Below the pieces are notes generated by a model, which saw only the letters and a program-made list of their open reading frames with translations, was not told the origin of the DNA and did no database searches. From the NCBI GenBank assembly GCA_002812745.2, contig NCSJ02000129.1:50695-114694 (forward strand): DNA of 64,000 bases, in the 5' to 3' direction. This document shows, in pieces, positions 46,467-59,540 of this stretch (position 1 is its first letter; every line of letters starts with the position of its first letter). The stretch comes from Scytalidium lignicola (lineage: Eukaryota > Ascomycota > Leotiomycetes). The position numbers and the translations under genes were made by a program.

Positions 46467-46821
46467 TGTTACAAAACTACGCCATCCAAGTCACTAAATA
46501 GCAAGGGTAAGGTAGATGTTCAAGGACAGTGGAAACATGTGATACACAAGCAGGTGACTAAGTTAAAGACAAGATCTAGTAATGTATTTAGGTTGAACAT
46601 AAGGAGTTTACTCTTATGTTCTTATAGTATGCTTATATAGATAATGAAATCCAACTAGACCTTTTGGACCTTACAAGTTCTATAAGTCTATAAACCCCTT
46701 AGACTTCCCAAGTCCCTTGAGTCCTAATCATGTTACATAATTGCTAGGTTCTTTATATACACTTTGCTGTATATCAAGCCTCAGGCTTGTACTAATTACT
46801 TGTTAGGTAAAACCTATAACA
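46467..46821 (-). mobile_element. Putative 3' LTR of a minus-strand Gypsy relic
   Basis: A 355-bp segment with TGTTA...TAACA ends and noticeably higher GC than its flanks. On the minus strand it is directly preceded by an A-rich purine tract (46822-46835, AAAAAAAAGGATAA), as expected for the polypurine tract of an LTR element. No second copy is inside the window, so the call rests on termini, the purine tract and its position downstream of an integrase fragment. Confidence 0.5.
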
Positions 46822-48362
46822 TTATCCTTTTTTTTGCATTAGCATTACTTTAATACTTAACTTATTGTCATGAGCTTTCTTATTACTTGTTAATCTATTC
46901 TTCCTTTCTAATATGCTATTAAAATATTCTTATTCTGATAACATTGTTCTAGAAGAAAAAGGAAAATCAAGGAAATACTAAGAAGTATTAGACTTAGGGG
47001 ATTATATAATAAAATATAGTATTAAGATGTCTTCTTGTGATTTTTGCATATAAAACAGTTTGACTTACCTGATGATTTCTGAATTTAACCATTATAATAA
47101 GTATGTTTATCAAAGGTATAAATACAAGATTAAGGGTATTCTTATAACTTCTTAAGAGACCCTTGACAAAGAGAAGGCTTATCTTGAGGGTGAGAAAGAG
47201 AAAGTTACTTAGGTTATGGTTAAGAACATAGTTTATCTTGCTTGTCTTTGCAAATAAAAGAAGTTCCTTTACAAATACACTAATGAAATGATTTACTGTA
47301 AACTTTCTTCCTTAGATAAATTAGATGTTGTAAAAGAGAAAGAGAGGTAAGAGAAGTTGTTTGAAAAGTTGTATTCTATTAACTTAAGCAAGGCTTTTTT
47401 TCTTTATTGTTAACTTTTTNCTTCTTTGATCTTATAATCTTATTACCTAGAAATCTGTTTTAGGATAAGCTTGATAATATGCCTTTAGTAATTCCTCATA
47501 ACTTATAAGATTAGAAGTAAGCTTTTATCTATTCTTATTCTTTGGATATCTTATCTATTTAACTAAGTATTATAGTTTCTTATAATGCATTTTATAACTG
47601 ATGATTTTCTTAACTTTATATTTTCTTTTTGAATTAACTTCTTTTAATATTAATGTTTAAATGTTTTTAAGTGCTAATTTAAGAAGTAAAATATAAAAGA
47701 TAAGATATATCTTAACTATTATTAGTAGTTTCAATTTATACATTAAAAGTTTATAAACTTCTTTGATTTTATATAATCTTATCTTTACTTAATCTAGTTT
47801 ATTACTTAGTCTTATTGTTTTGATGTTTTTTCTAAGAAGATAAACTTTATCCCTTTTTTTTGTATATTAGTTCTATTAAGTGTTTATGATTATAATACTT
47901 CTTTATTCTTTTTTTTAATGTATTAAAGTAAGTTCTTAATCTTTTCTTGCATTTCTTCTTATTTATTTTATATAAATTCTTTGTTGATTCACTTATGGAT
48001 TCTAATTCTAGTCTAATGTAAAACCTCTTTGGTTCTTGTTTATAATTTGTATAAAATAGAGTAATCTTAGTTGATTCATAAGATATATTATTATATAACA
48101 TTTNTAGCTATTAATAAGTANTATAACACTTCTAATTAGCAAACTAAAGCTATATATACTCCTTAAGTACATTGTATAATATATTACTCCTTGGTAATAA
48201 GGTTTTAACATATAATTCTTCATAAGCTTATTGTAATAACTAATTTCCTAGTTACAAACTATAGATTAACATATTAACACTCTTAAGTAAGTAAAATTCT
48301 AGTATTGTTCAATTGTATAATACTTTTATTGAACTTGATTCCCTTATTAGTAATTAACATTT
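46822..48362 (-). pseudogene. 3' half of a decayed Gypsy element: integrase C-terminal part
   Basis: Minus-strand frames at 47847-48101 resemble the end of a Ty3/Gypsy integrase (YNNISYESTKITLFYTNY, followed by IRLELESISESTKNL and KKYYNHKH). Just upstream, near 48340, the frame reads ITNKGIKF, the counterpart of the core SDRGTQF motif. Many stops and AT drift indicate RIP. The rest of the element appears to continue at 56667, beyond the inserted Gypsy. Confidence 0.6.
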
Positions 48363-48568
48363 TGTTACGGCGTCCTTACGACTGCCTCAGGAGTGCTGGG
48401 TCGGACATACCTTATTCCATAACTTAGCTATAGCCAGGTCGGTTATACTTTATTCCATCGGCTATACAGCCATACCTTATTCCATAGCTTAACTATATCA
48501 TGTACTTTGGCATTAAGAAGAATAAAGCATCCTTTCTACCTCCTATAAACTTGACCCATACCGTGACA
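48363..48568 (+). repeat. 5' LTR of the Gypsy element
   Basis: 206 bp starting TGTTACGG and ending CCGTGACA (imperfect inverted ends). Aligns without gaps to 56461-56666. Confidence 0.92.
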
Positions 48569-50954
48569 TATGATAGCAATATCATGTTTCATCATGATAC
48601 CACTTAGGAGAATCCTACCATAGCCTATAGTTCTTGTTTCAATCCATCGTTTGATTTGATTCTATTCATCGCTGATGCCCCCTTGCATCGACCAGAGCTT
48701 ACTCATTGAACAGCTCTACTAATTCAGCAAAACCAACTATAGCTTCACAGAGGAAATATCACCATAACTTACAAATACTATCAAACATGTCAAGACCCAA
48801 TCATCTTATAAGAGAGAGAGCAAATCCACAGCTCCAGAGTTTCCCATAAAGTGGTTAACCTTGAAATGACAACTCAAGATAGCCATCAAACATTTCGAAA
48901 AGGCAACCTAAAGTCTCCTAAGGGCTACAGATATAAATCAACCTCCTAGTATCCAACAAGGGCAATCTTCCCTATCGGCCGTCAATCCATTATCCGTCGT
49001 AGTAATAATACTAGCACTTTCAACACTCTCAATTCAAGTTATACAACTTATCCTTTTAATACCCTTAGGACAAACTATCCAGACCAAAAACAAACTACTT
49101 ATAACTCTTACTCAGTCCACTAAGGAAGTTGTTAAGATAACTATAATACAATCATAGTCTCCGGATGAGAATGACATCATACCATCGTCAGAATTAGAAT
49201 TGGAAAGAACTGCTCTCTGAGGTAGTACAACTGAGTTATACCCCTACCAAAATATATCTACTCCAAGTTTACTCTCCATTACTCCACCTAGCTTAAGTAA
49301 TATGCTCTTCATCCAAGAAGAGATTTTAATTGCCATAAAAGAGCTACCCTTAGTAGAACCAATCAGCAAACAAAACATCTAAGGCAATACCAGAGTTCTG
49401 ACCTTCTCAGTATCTCCTCTCTCAACACCTAAGGCCTTCACTAGATCGTTAGACTTAATAACCTAAGAACTACACTGGCAACCGTCTCCCTTCTTATATA
49501 GTCCTTCTTGACCAACTATAACCATAACAGGATTTACACTTGACGAACTTCGCTAAGTAGTTGAAATTATCAAGAGTATAACACCAACAGCCTAGACTAC
49601 TACTTTAAAGACCTCTGACCTTGGATACTTCTACCCAAACATGTTAAAGGAACACGAATAGACAGACAATGATATTGTAGACAAAGACAACAGAACATAT
49701 TATCACAATGTATTCACTTTCACCAACTACATCAAAGCCTTTATATCAACTAAGGATGAAGCCTAGGTTAAAAGCATGTTGGACTCCTGCTTTTAAGGAG
49801 AAGCTGAACAATGGTAGAATACCTTAGATGACGTTTGTAAGGCAAGGCTTATAAGCATACTAAGATTAACCACTTATTACTCAGCCTTGGAAACTAGATT
49901 TTAACCCCCTCCCTCAGAAGCATTTTCAAAGTACAAGACAATTAAGTATATTATAAAAGATTGTTGTAATTACAAGTCAGTCACTGAATACTTAACTACA
50001 CTCAAAGCCTCAGCCAAGGCATGCAGGCAAGGACCTAGTGCAAATGACAACATAAAATATAATATAGTCTTACAAGCATAAATGAAACTTGACCTTGCAT
50101 TACATGTAAATATTCTAAAGTTAGCTAAAGACATTACCTTAGAGTAATTTACAGTGATGTTACTCAGTTAGTAAGCTAACTAGTACAACAGATACTTACC
50201 AAGACAGCTAAGGCCTTACCGTTTACAAAACTATCAATCTCAAAGTAAGTTCTTTAACAATTGTCTATAAGTACCTTGCAGTTTTAACTAGCAAGGGTTC
50301 AACCTAAGGGCTTTAGAATTTTCATATAATCAACCAAGGCCTTTAACAAGCTTCTCATTACAAAACGCTTAATAATATAAAAACTTCAACTCTACTAACA
50401 CATTAAATTTTTCTACTTTTCTTAATCCTTCTAATCCTTTGAATTATCAAATAGCATAGAATGCTAATCAACTTATGTAAAACTAAACCTCTTATTAGTT
50501 CAGAAACCAGAACTAATTACCTTGTCCTAACTATTAAGGACATTGCTCATTACAAATTACCATTAGCCTTTTATTATCAAACAATCCAGCATACAAATCT
50601 AGTTAAAAGGTATACATTGCAAATATAGATGAAAATTCTAATTAATACTAAGAAGAACATTATAATCAAGGGGATAAGTCAGAAATATATCCTCTACAAG
50701 ACTTTATAAAGTTAAGTTATCCCAACGATTTTGCAGATGCTAATTATAAGGAGGAAATAGTACAGCCAGAGGACTCTAAGACTAACAAGGAACTTAGTAA
50801 TGCATTACATGTCTTATTAACCATCCTTAGCCTAACTACAACATAGTTTAACTAACCATTAACTTTTATAACTATACTAAACTTTGTCTTTATACAATGT
50901 AAATGTTATCTTACAATTTTCCTATCATAGAATAAACTCTTTAAGCATCTTTTC

Positions 50955-51500
50955 ATGTATAACCAAGAGACTCAAGCATTCCATACAGATAGGATAATTA
51001 TAGTAGAAGTCTTACTCACAAATCCCAAAGAGAAAAGATCAACAATGCTACTTATACACCTTGGTACAAGAATAGGGTACTGTAGATTTATATATGCTAA
51101 AGTACAAGTTCAACTAGATAAGATGGCTAAACTAGTATTAGTCTGCTTAGACATTAGATATTCTATAACATTAATAGACTATAGTTTTATTCTCAAACAA
51201 TTCGAAGATAAGTTAGAGATTTATACTATAGCAATTCTGTTAACAGTACAAGGCATTGCAAGTAATACTCATAAATCAGGTGAATATGCTATAGTAAATA
51301 TACAATTTCAAGGTATTAACAATAATATATTTACACTAGCAAAAGTTATAATCATAAGAGAAATTCACATCATAGACAATTTACAAGTGAACATGTTAAT
51401 AGGAATAAACATAATAACACCAGAACTCATGACTTTAGATCTTGAAAAGAAACAATTAACTATAACATCTTATGAAGTTATTGTAAAAGTTATAGTCTAA
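50955..51500 (+). pseudogene. Gypsy protease domain fragment
   Basis: The longest surviving frame of the element (181 codons). Segments such as SNTHKSGEYAIVNI and IHIIDNLQVNMLIGINII match the retropepsin-like region between gag and RT of fungal Gypsy elements. The catalytic Asp-Ser/Thr-Gly triad is not clearly preserved. Confidence 0.65.
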
Positions 51501-52236
51501 CATTGAGCAAGCTTATAAACCAAGCTAGTTCATATTAGAACAACTACTTTAATACCACTAAACTCTATAGCCAGAATACTTATATACTATGTAATTCACA
51601 CAGACCAAGACTACATCTTTGAACTAGACGAATTTCCTCACTTAACAACCTACACTCAAGTATTAAATGCCTTTATATTATCTTTACTTTTCTGTAATTA
51701 TTCAGAATAAGTAGTTAAAATCCAACAGAACATCTGTCTAAAAGTCCTTTAAGAATTAGAATATAAACATACATTAATAACTATAACTTTCTCAAGAACA
51801 TCACTTAAACCATTAGCCATAACCAAGCATGCCCTACAACGCCATCCAGGATAAGTACAATCTTTGGTTATAACATGCTTAATAACCACAGCTTTAACCA
51901 CAAATACTATACTTACACAAACAACAAAGACAATACTACTTAACAAAGTAACTATTTATAGTCAACCAAAAAGCCAAACTGTAATATAATTAACCAAAGT
52001 AGTCGACTAACATACTTCGTTATAAAAANGACTTAGGATCTTTTGTAGATGTACTAGAGGAGGAATAGCTTTACATTCCTCTGAAATCAGACTAAGAATT
52101 AAGGGTCATGACCAAGAGCTCTAAGGTTTACCCTTTAGGCGATAAAGACCGTCAAATAGTAAACAAAACTTTCAACCAGCTTTACTCCCTAGGCTGTATA
52201 GAATAATCAACGCAACCTACACCATTTTCATTTCCA

Positions 52237-52452
52237 GTGTTCATTGTATGGAGAACGCTGCCTTCAAGCGAACACAAAGAACACACAGTCGTTAACTTAC
52301 ATAGTCTAAATCAAATAGTCCTACTCAACGTTTATCCCATTCCCCTCCAAAGTGACATAATCAATACAGTCCAAAAAGCTAAATTTATTTCGATAATAGA
52401 TTACGCTAGTTTTTTNCTACTAATAGCATATAGCAAAGGGGGATCAACCTAA
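52237..52452 (+). pseudogene. Gypsy reverse transcriptase fragment
   Basis: FIVWRTLPSSEHKEHTVVNL, then LNQIVLLNVYPIPLQSDII and ISIIDYASF correspond to the first RT blocks. An N at 52416 and stops follow; the YxDD block is not intact. Confidence 0.7.
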
Positions 52453-53299
52453 GTTAACAGTAGTTTTACATCAAGGCCAAGAACATTTCAACGTCATGAT
52501 GATAGGATATAAGAATTCACCAAGTTATGTACAATGTTAAATTAATAGAATCTTATAACCTTTTCACTTTGCTAAAGCTTATATTAATAACATCATAATA
52601 TATTCAAACTCATTAGCAAAGCATATAACCTATCTAATGCAAATCTTCCAATTATTCTAATAGTTAAGCATTTATGTCAAACCATCCAAGTCCTTCTTAG
52701 GTTTCCTTACAGTTCATCTTCTAAGGCAACATATCAACTCCTTAGGCTTTAACACAATTACAGATAAACTTAACATAATATCCAAGTTATCCTTTCCCCA
52801 AAACCTCAAAGTACTAGAGACATACTTAGGACTTACCAGCTGGTTATAACAATATGTCCTATGGTATTCAACGATCATAAAACCATTGCAACAACAGAAG
52901 CTACTTCTCTTATAGAACACTCCAACTAGTAAAACCCAAACCAAGCATACAAGAATTACCAAAATACTTGAGCTTACGGCTAAAGAGACAATAGCTTTCC
53001 ACATACTCCAAGACATTCTCTCTAAACCTACTTATCTAATTCACCTTAATCTAAACTAGCAATTATATATTGACCTAAATACTTCTAAAGAACATGACTT
53101 TAAAGCAATAGCATACCATGTGAAATACAACGAAACCAAGGAGTAAACAAATAAATCTTACCCAAACCGTTCACAAATCAAGCTTATACTATTCTTAAGC
53201 AAAGCCTTAACAAAACTAGAGAAAAATTACTAGCCAACTGAATTAGAGATCACAAGAATAGTATAAACCTTACAAAAACTACCTCACCTTATAAAATCT

Positions 53300-54430
53300 T
53301 CTAAGTATACTCTTATAAGGATTTATACAGACCATAGCACAACCATCAGTATTATTTGACAAAACTCTTTTCATACTACCTTAACGGAAAAATCCAACTT
53401 ACACCTTATTAAGGCCTTTAAATATATACAACAGTTTAACATAAAGCTTATTCACAAACTTAGAAAGTCTTATACTATACCAGATGCTTTATCACAATTA
53501 CTTACCAATAAGGCTGACAATCAGACTAAGGATAGTAAACTTGATTTTAGCTATGCTTACAATTACTCAACTACTCTAACAGAAATGTCTATAGAATTTA
53601 AGTAGTAACTAGTAAAAGCATACTAACTTAACCTAACCTATAAGTGTATTGTCGATCAAATTACTTATAACGAATCCTTGCTTAGCCAAGATTAATATAA
53701 ATTACCTTTTATAATATACAACAGTTTAATTTAGCATTAAGAAGAGATCTATAAACTATATATTCTAAAATTGATAATTAAAGACATCTTAAACATCACT
53801 CATACTAAGGTAAGGCATTCAAGAACAACAATTACAAAAGACTAGGTCAATTCCTTTTATATACGTTATATTACCAAAGAAGTTAAAGATTATATTCATT
53901 ATTGCTCAAAGTACTTAGAATATCAAACCAGATGCTATCAACTTTATAAGTCACTTCAACCTATTAGTTTATCATCATCTCTGTTTCATACTATATTGAT
54001 CAACTTTATTCTAACTTTACTTAACTCTAAAGGATTTAACATGATTATGTCAATAATTGATAAATTCAGTAAATGTATTACTCTTATCCTTAATAAGGAC
54101 AATTAGACTGTAGAACAATAGGCAAACGCTTTAGTAGAACAATTATAGATTACTGATTAAGGTTTGCTTAAGGTAATCATATCAGACCACGATAAGAAAT
54201 TCCTCTTAGATCTTTGGCGTTGTCTCTTTACCCAACTCAACACCAACTTATTATATTTGACTACTTATTACCCTTAAACTGATAAAGCTAATAAAAGAAC
54301 AAACCAACATGTTGAAATTGTACTATGATTCTACATGACAACTATAACAAATCCTAAGTTGTAAAAGTATATTTTGCCTCACATCCAATTTATATATAAT
54401 AACACCAAATCATCCACTACAAGGTTTATA
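53300..54430 (+). pseudogene. Gypsy RNase H and integrase fragments
   Basis: Near 53325, IYTDHSTTISII and the later KSYTIPDALSQLL mark the end of the RT-RNase H domain. Near 54030-54300, DKFSKCITLI, IISDHDKKFLLDLW and TTYYP-stop-TDKANKRTNQ are the integrase core (D,D,E). Many TAG/TAA stops interrupt it. Confidence 0.7.
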
Positions 54431-56460
54431 TTTAACAAGCTATTATACAGCTTTACTCTGAATTATATTATCAATATAAATCCTATAGGACAAGACTTAA
54501 AACTACTGCAAATCATCTTGTAGAGTAAGGCAAAGTAAGCTATAGAATATACGAACATTATAGCCAAGATGAACTATAATAAGCATTATCAAAGCAAGTT
54601 CTTAAACGTTGGTGACTAAGCAATGATAAGACTCTATCAAGGTTATAAGTTGCTTAATGAACATCATAAATTAGGTAAATAGTATACAAAACCCTTCAAA
54701 ATCTTAGAACAGATTAGACAGCTTGCTTATTGACTTGATATACCAGAGTATTAAACTATACACCTTGTATTTTCCATAACATAACTAGAACTTGTACTAG
54801 CACCTGGTTCAAACCCATTCCAATGTTTAATTCTAGAACAACTAAGTCTTGTCATCCAAGGAGAAGATCCAGAGTAGGAAATTGAGCATATTCTAGACAA
54901 AAGAGTATAAAAGGTTAGCTAAAGCATATCTACATAATATCTTGTAAGGTAAAAGGGATAAGAGGCTGAGTACAACTAATGAAGATCTGTTAAGGACCTA
55001 AATTGCCCAGATTTAATCATGGAATTCGAACAGAACATAGTCAATCAGAACATAATCATGAGTATTGTGTATAACATGTATACTTTCTGCTCACTTCCCC
55101 CTTAACCTCAAACAATCATACTTTCACCTTTACCTTTGATATTATCAACTGTACTAACATTATCAATTTCATTAATCACATACCTTCAGCCATCTATAAC
55201 CATGAAGCATACAATTGTTATTTGCAGTGTCAACGCATTTTATCCACTAACCTTAATAGTAACATAGTATAACACTAATCATAAGGCTTTGGATTTTGTC
55301 ATTAAAACAAGGCATTATAACAAAGTTCTTTTGTTTGTGAAATTCTACAAATTAAAATATCACAAAGAATTGTTAGAATATGTTAAAGGTTTAAAAGCTA
55401 ATTACAACAAGATCATTATAAACAAACCTCTGCCTAGTTGTATTAAGTACTTTATATTAAATGAAGAGTTTGATGAAGTAAAAAGACTTAAGTAATTTGT
55501 AAAGCTTCTTCTCAACTTTAAAGGTTTTCATATTGAAAGTATAAACAAGCTAACTAAGGCTTAAGTACAACTAATATATCACCATCTAGCTGCCTTTTAA
55601 TAAGTGTATAACATTGACCATAGTCATCTTTACACTTAGCAGATAATTCAGATATATTTAATAATTTGCCAATATTTAAAGTTGATAAAGGAGTTTATTA
55701 TTACAAAGCTAACATACAAGTTACTTACAGTCAATATAAACACCTTCGTTAGGTATTACCCTCTGTTCTTTTAATTTATTATTGAGTTTCAACTAGTTAC
55801 TCCTTTTCATCTAATACATTAAATCTACAACTATGTCCATTTGCATGAAACTCAAAGTATGATATTTTAATACTTTGAATAGCATGTTAACATCCTCTAT
55901 GAAGAAGGAGAGTATGCCAAAAATATCCTTTTGTTAACTTTGTTCTTAGTTATACTTAAACACACTTTAGCAATAAATCAACTAAGTCTTACTAAAAGAC
56001 AAAAACAATCACAATGTAAAGTTAGTCTTGTCTTAGTCAAATCAAATACCTCATCAGACTATAGCTTAGTATTAACTTAACCTTACTACTTTAAGATTCT
56101 TAAGCAATCAAAACTTTATGACAAAATAGAATCTTTAACATAAGCTGTCTAATGTTTATCTTGAACAAAACCAAACTTGCCATTGGAAACACATTAAGAA
56201 TTTAGCCATCGAATCTTCATAACACTCTTTCAGCTAATCTGCAAGATTGTCGACAATACTATTGATAGCCGTTATAGTATTAACTTTACACAGGAGGATT
56301 AAGCATGTCATGGTTTATAAGCATTATTATAAGGTTTTTACAGAGTTTTTATTACTTAAGCCTTCTTTTTTTTCTTTCGAATTTCTTATTAGGGCTTTTC
56401 TTTAGAGCTTTTATAAGTTTACAGTGAGGGTGTAATGCTTTTTTNGAAAAGGCTAGTATA

Positions 56461-56666
56461 TGTTATGGCATCCCTACAACTACCTCAGGAGTGCTGGGTC
56501 AGACATACCTTATTTCATAGCTTAGCCATAGCCAAGTCGGTTATACTTTATTCCATTGGCTATACGGCCATACCTTATTTTATAGCTTAGCTATATCATG
56601 TGCTTTGGCATTAAGAAGAATAAAGCATCCTTTCTACCTCCTATAAACTTGACCTATACTGTGATA
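56461..56666 (+). repeat. 3' LTR of the Gypsy element
   Basis: 206 bp, same length as the 5' copy, starting TGTTATGG and ending CTGTGATA. By hand count 19 positions differ from the 5' LTR, all of them transitions. Confidence 0.92.
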
Positions 56667-59271
56667 TATTTCATATTCTTTTGTTAAGAAGTTAACCTTT
56701 TTTAGTTGTTTTTACTCAAGTTCAACAAATTGAACATCTTTAACAAACAAGGTATTGTTAGTTTAAAGCCTTATAATACCAAAAGGTTTAATACTATATA
56801 ATAAGCAGAAGTTGTATATTAACAGTTTCATAATAAACATCTTAACATAGTAAGAGTAATAAGTCTAGAATTAGTAGTTTTTAGCTTTAAAGACTTTGTA
56901 AAGTAATTTCATAACTTATAAAATTAAACCTTTACAAAGACTAAGTTGTTTTATAAGCTCTAGAAGTAACTGTACATAAAAATCCTAATTCAACAAGGTA
57001 GTAAACTGTATATATACTTGTGAAATGTTTTATAAGTACAAACTTATGTCTTTATACTTTATAACAACAATACAAAGAATAATACATTGGTTAGTATATT
57101 GAATAATAAGCAATTAAGTTAAAATAAACTTTTTCTTATTGTCCTTGTAAGCTTGTACTATAAAGCATGACTTTTCAAAAACTTTTTNCAATTATCTTGT
57201 TTTTAATTTCGTTTATAAACCTAATGTTGAATATACATATATTATCAAGTACATCTTAAGAGTTTACAATTTTAAAAATGCTCTTTTCAAGTAATCCTAA
57301 TATTTTCAACTTGACATAAAGCTGTAAATTAAGGTTCTGATTCCTCATCTTATAAGAAAGTAATAATTTCAAGGTATTTACAAGGTTTTTTATATCTTTA
57401 CTTTACAAGTAGCATTAGTAGTAAATTAATAACTATAATCAACTTGTTAAGCTCCTCTTAATACTCTTCAGTGGTTATAATTCTTAACTTTGACTCTAGT
57501 AGCTTAATTCCATAAATTCCTTCAATAAGTGTAAAGTATAGTTTTATAACCATTAACCTGAATAGTATATTCCTATATAATAATGTTAATACATATGTTT
57601 CTCTGTTTATACTTACAAGCTTGTATAACCTTTCTTAACTTCTGTTCTAGCTTGTATTTCTTACTCTTTACATAAGAATGTCTGAATTTAACAATAAGTT
57701 GTGAATAGTACTTATATTAAGGTTGTTACATATGTTGATCATGTCTTATACTTATTGTTTTGCCTTGATTTTGCTGATTTCCTCTATAACCTTCTTGATT
57801 ACCATAACTCTCTAGCTTATAATTAAGGCTAAGATGTCAAGTTCTAACATATATAAGTAAGTACTATAAATTAGTAGTATAAGGATAAGTTTATCAAGTC
57901 TTACTGAATTATTAACAACCTTGAACATTATTTGTAAAGTTATATCTTTGTCAAAATTATAGATTTCAACTATAATTATCTAATAAGCATATTATACAAG
58001 TACATAATATTATTCAACATTATCAATTAAGTTATAAACTTCTATTAAAACTACTTTCAAGGTTATTCTTATAGCTATAACATTTTGTTAAAACTCCTTA
58101 TTAATAAAGTTCTTTCCAATGTTAATTATAATCTAATCTAAAAGTCTTAAGTAAGTGTTAATCTAACAAGTTTATAAAGTATCTTAAGTATACTTTACAT
58201 TAATATTCTAAAGCTATTTACTAGCTTAATAGCATATTCTTTCATTAATGATATAAAGTACAAGTTTACTATTAATATAAAAGACATTAATAATAATAAA
58301 GTAGTTAAAGTTAACATTGTTTTATAAGTTGAATTTAAATCTTCTTAATAACTTCTTATAATATTGACAATAAGCATAAAACTTAATAAAGTATTCTAAT
58401 GTATCCTTGTTAATATTATAACTTGTATAATCCAATATACACTATAATCTGGCTACTAACAAGTAGCCAAAACATTAGTATAAGCATTATAATTCTATGT
58501 TAGTCAAAAAACAAGGGTTTTCTTTCAATGAATCAAAAACAAGAATATGTAAAAATATATCCTAAAGTAAAAAGCTGTAGCTGAATCATCATATGACCAG
58601 AACACTTCCTTGTAAGGTAATAAGAAGATTTATAAAGTTGTTGAAATACACGCTTAATTAGTCCATATCCATTAAGCACAGCAAAAAGGGAGTAGTTAAT
58701 TCAACTACATAAAATTCAATTTGCCTAATTAGTATATTCACTAGTATAGAACTTATCAAAGTTATACTCTTAATTCTAAATTATACTATCACTATACCTT
58801 TAGTTATAATATTCAGTACTATAGTTTAATCTACTTATTGTAAAATTTCAAATTGACTATAACTGGTTATAAAGTACTTTACAACTCTTATATCAATCAA
58901 GATTCCATGAAATTGTCTTGAATCATACCTTACTAAGCTCTTCATACTATACATTTCTATTATAATTACTATGAAGGTTTTTAAGTCAAGTTCTTAAGGG
59001 TAATTCTCAGTCATTAACACCTTAGTAGTTAATTAATGCAAAAAAGTATTATTAATTAATTCTATAATAATTAATATAGTTAATTCTACTAGGAAACTTC
59101 TACATAAAGTAAAGAATGTAATTATAGTAAAGAATATAGTTTTAAACTAATCAAGTTCTTCAAGGTTTGTTTCTAGGTTATTGTCAATGAATAAAGTCTT
59201 AAAAGTAAGGTTTAGTTCCTCTTTCAAAGTTACTTTCTTTGTAATTAATAATGTATTGTTTAAACTGTTTA
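56667..59271 (-). pseudogene. Probable upstream part of the interrupted minus-strand Gypsy relic
   Basis: AT-rich, stop-riddled sequence. Joining the minus strand across the inserted element with one target copy removed gives a continuous short frame (FLTKEYEM followed by LITNKGIKF) that runs into the integrase core. Reverse transcriptase blocks were looked for and not confidently seen. Confidence 0.45.
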
Positions 59272-59436
59272 TGTTGTGATATCCTAGTTGCCACCTTAGG
59301 CACCACGTTTCACCTATTACACGTGACTTCCCTTTCTAGTAGTTAGCTTCACTTGTACGTACGTAGCTACAGTACAACACCACAATATATTTGAGTAACC
59401 CCGATTACACAACCTCTTGCTGTGCTTAATTCAACA
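59272..59436 (+). repeat. 5' LTR of a Copia element
   Basis: 165 bp bounded by TGTTG and CAACA, perfect 5-bp inverted ends. Composition is not AT-biased like its left flank. The 3' LTR would lie beyond the window. Confidence 0.75.
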
Positions 59437-59452
59437 GGTTATGCACTCCGGT
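59437..59452 (+). other. Putative primer binding site
   Basis: GGTTATG directly after the LTR is complementary to CATAACC, the anticodon-loop region of initiator tRNA-Met, the half-tRNA primer used by Copia/Ty5-type elements. Only seven bases match clearly. Confidence 0.5.
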
Positions 59453-59540
59453 AGCAAAGTAATTGGGCTAACTCTTCTTTCATGTCGATTGTGTTGATTA
59501 GCACCTTTTTTGTCTCTGTTTACCCATATCCACACGTCTA

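Larger units (their letters stand above)
48363..56666 (+). mobile_element. Full-length, heavily mutated Gypsy-type LTR retrotransposon (8.3 kb)
   Basis: Bounded by two 206-bp LTRs. Flanking 5-mers are CATTT (48358-48362) and TATTT (56667-56671), a target duplication differing by one transition. Internal domains in order are a gag-like region (about 49.2-50.6 kb), aspartic protease (50955-51500), reverse transcriptase (about 52.1-53.0 kb), RNase H (about 53.3-53.5 kb) and integrase (about 53.8-54.7 kb), so pol order is Ty3/Gypsy. Stops throughout are of CAG/CAA-to-TAG/TAA type. Non-functional. Confidence 0.9.

Noticed and set aside
41761..59271. Mitochondrial or plasmid origin of the AT-rich block
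   Set aside because: It contains LTRs, target duplications and Gypsy domains with transition-only decay, which explain the composition as RIP-mutated nuclear repeats.
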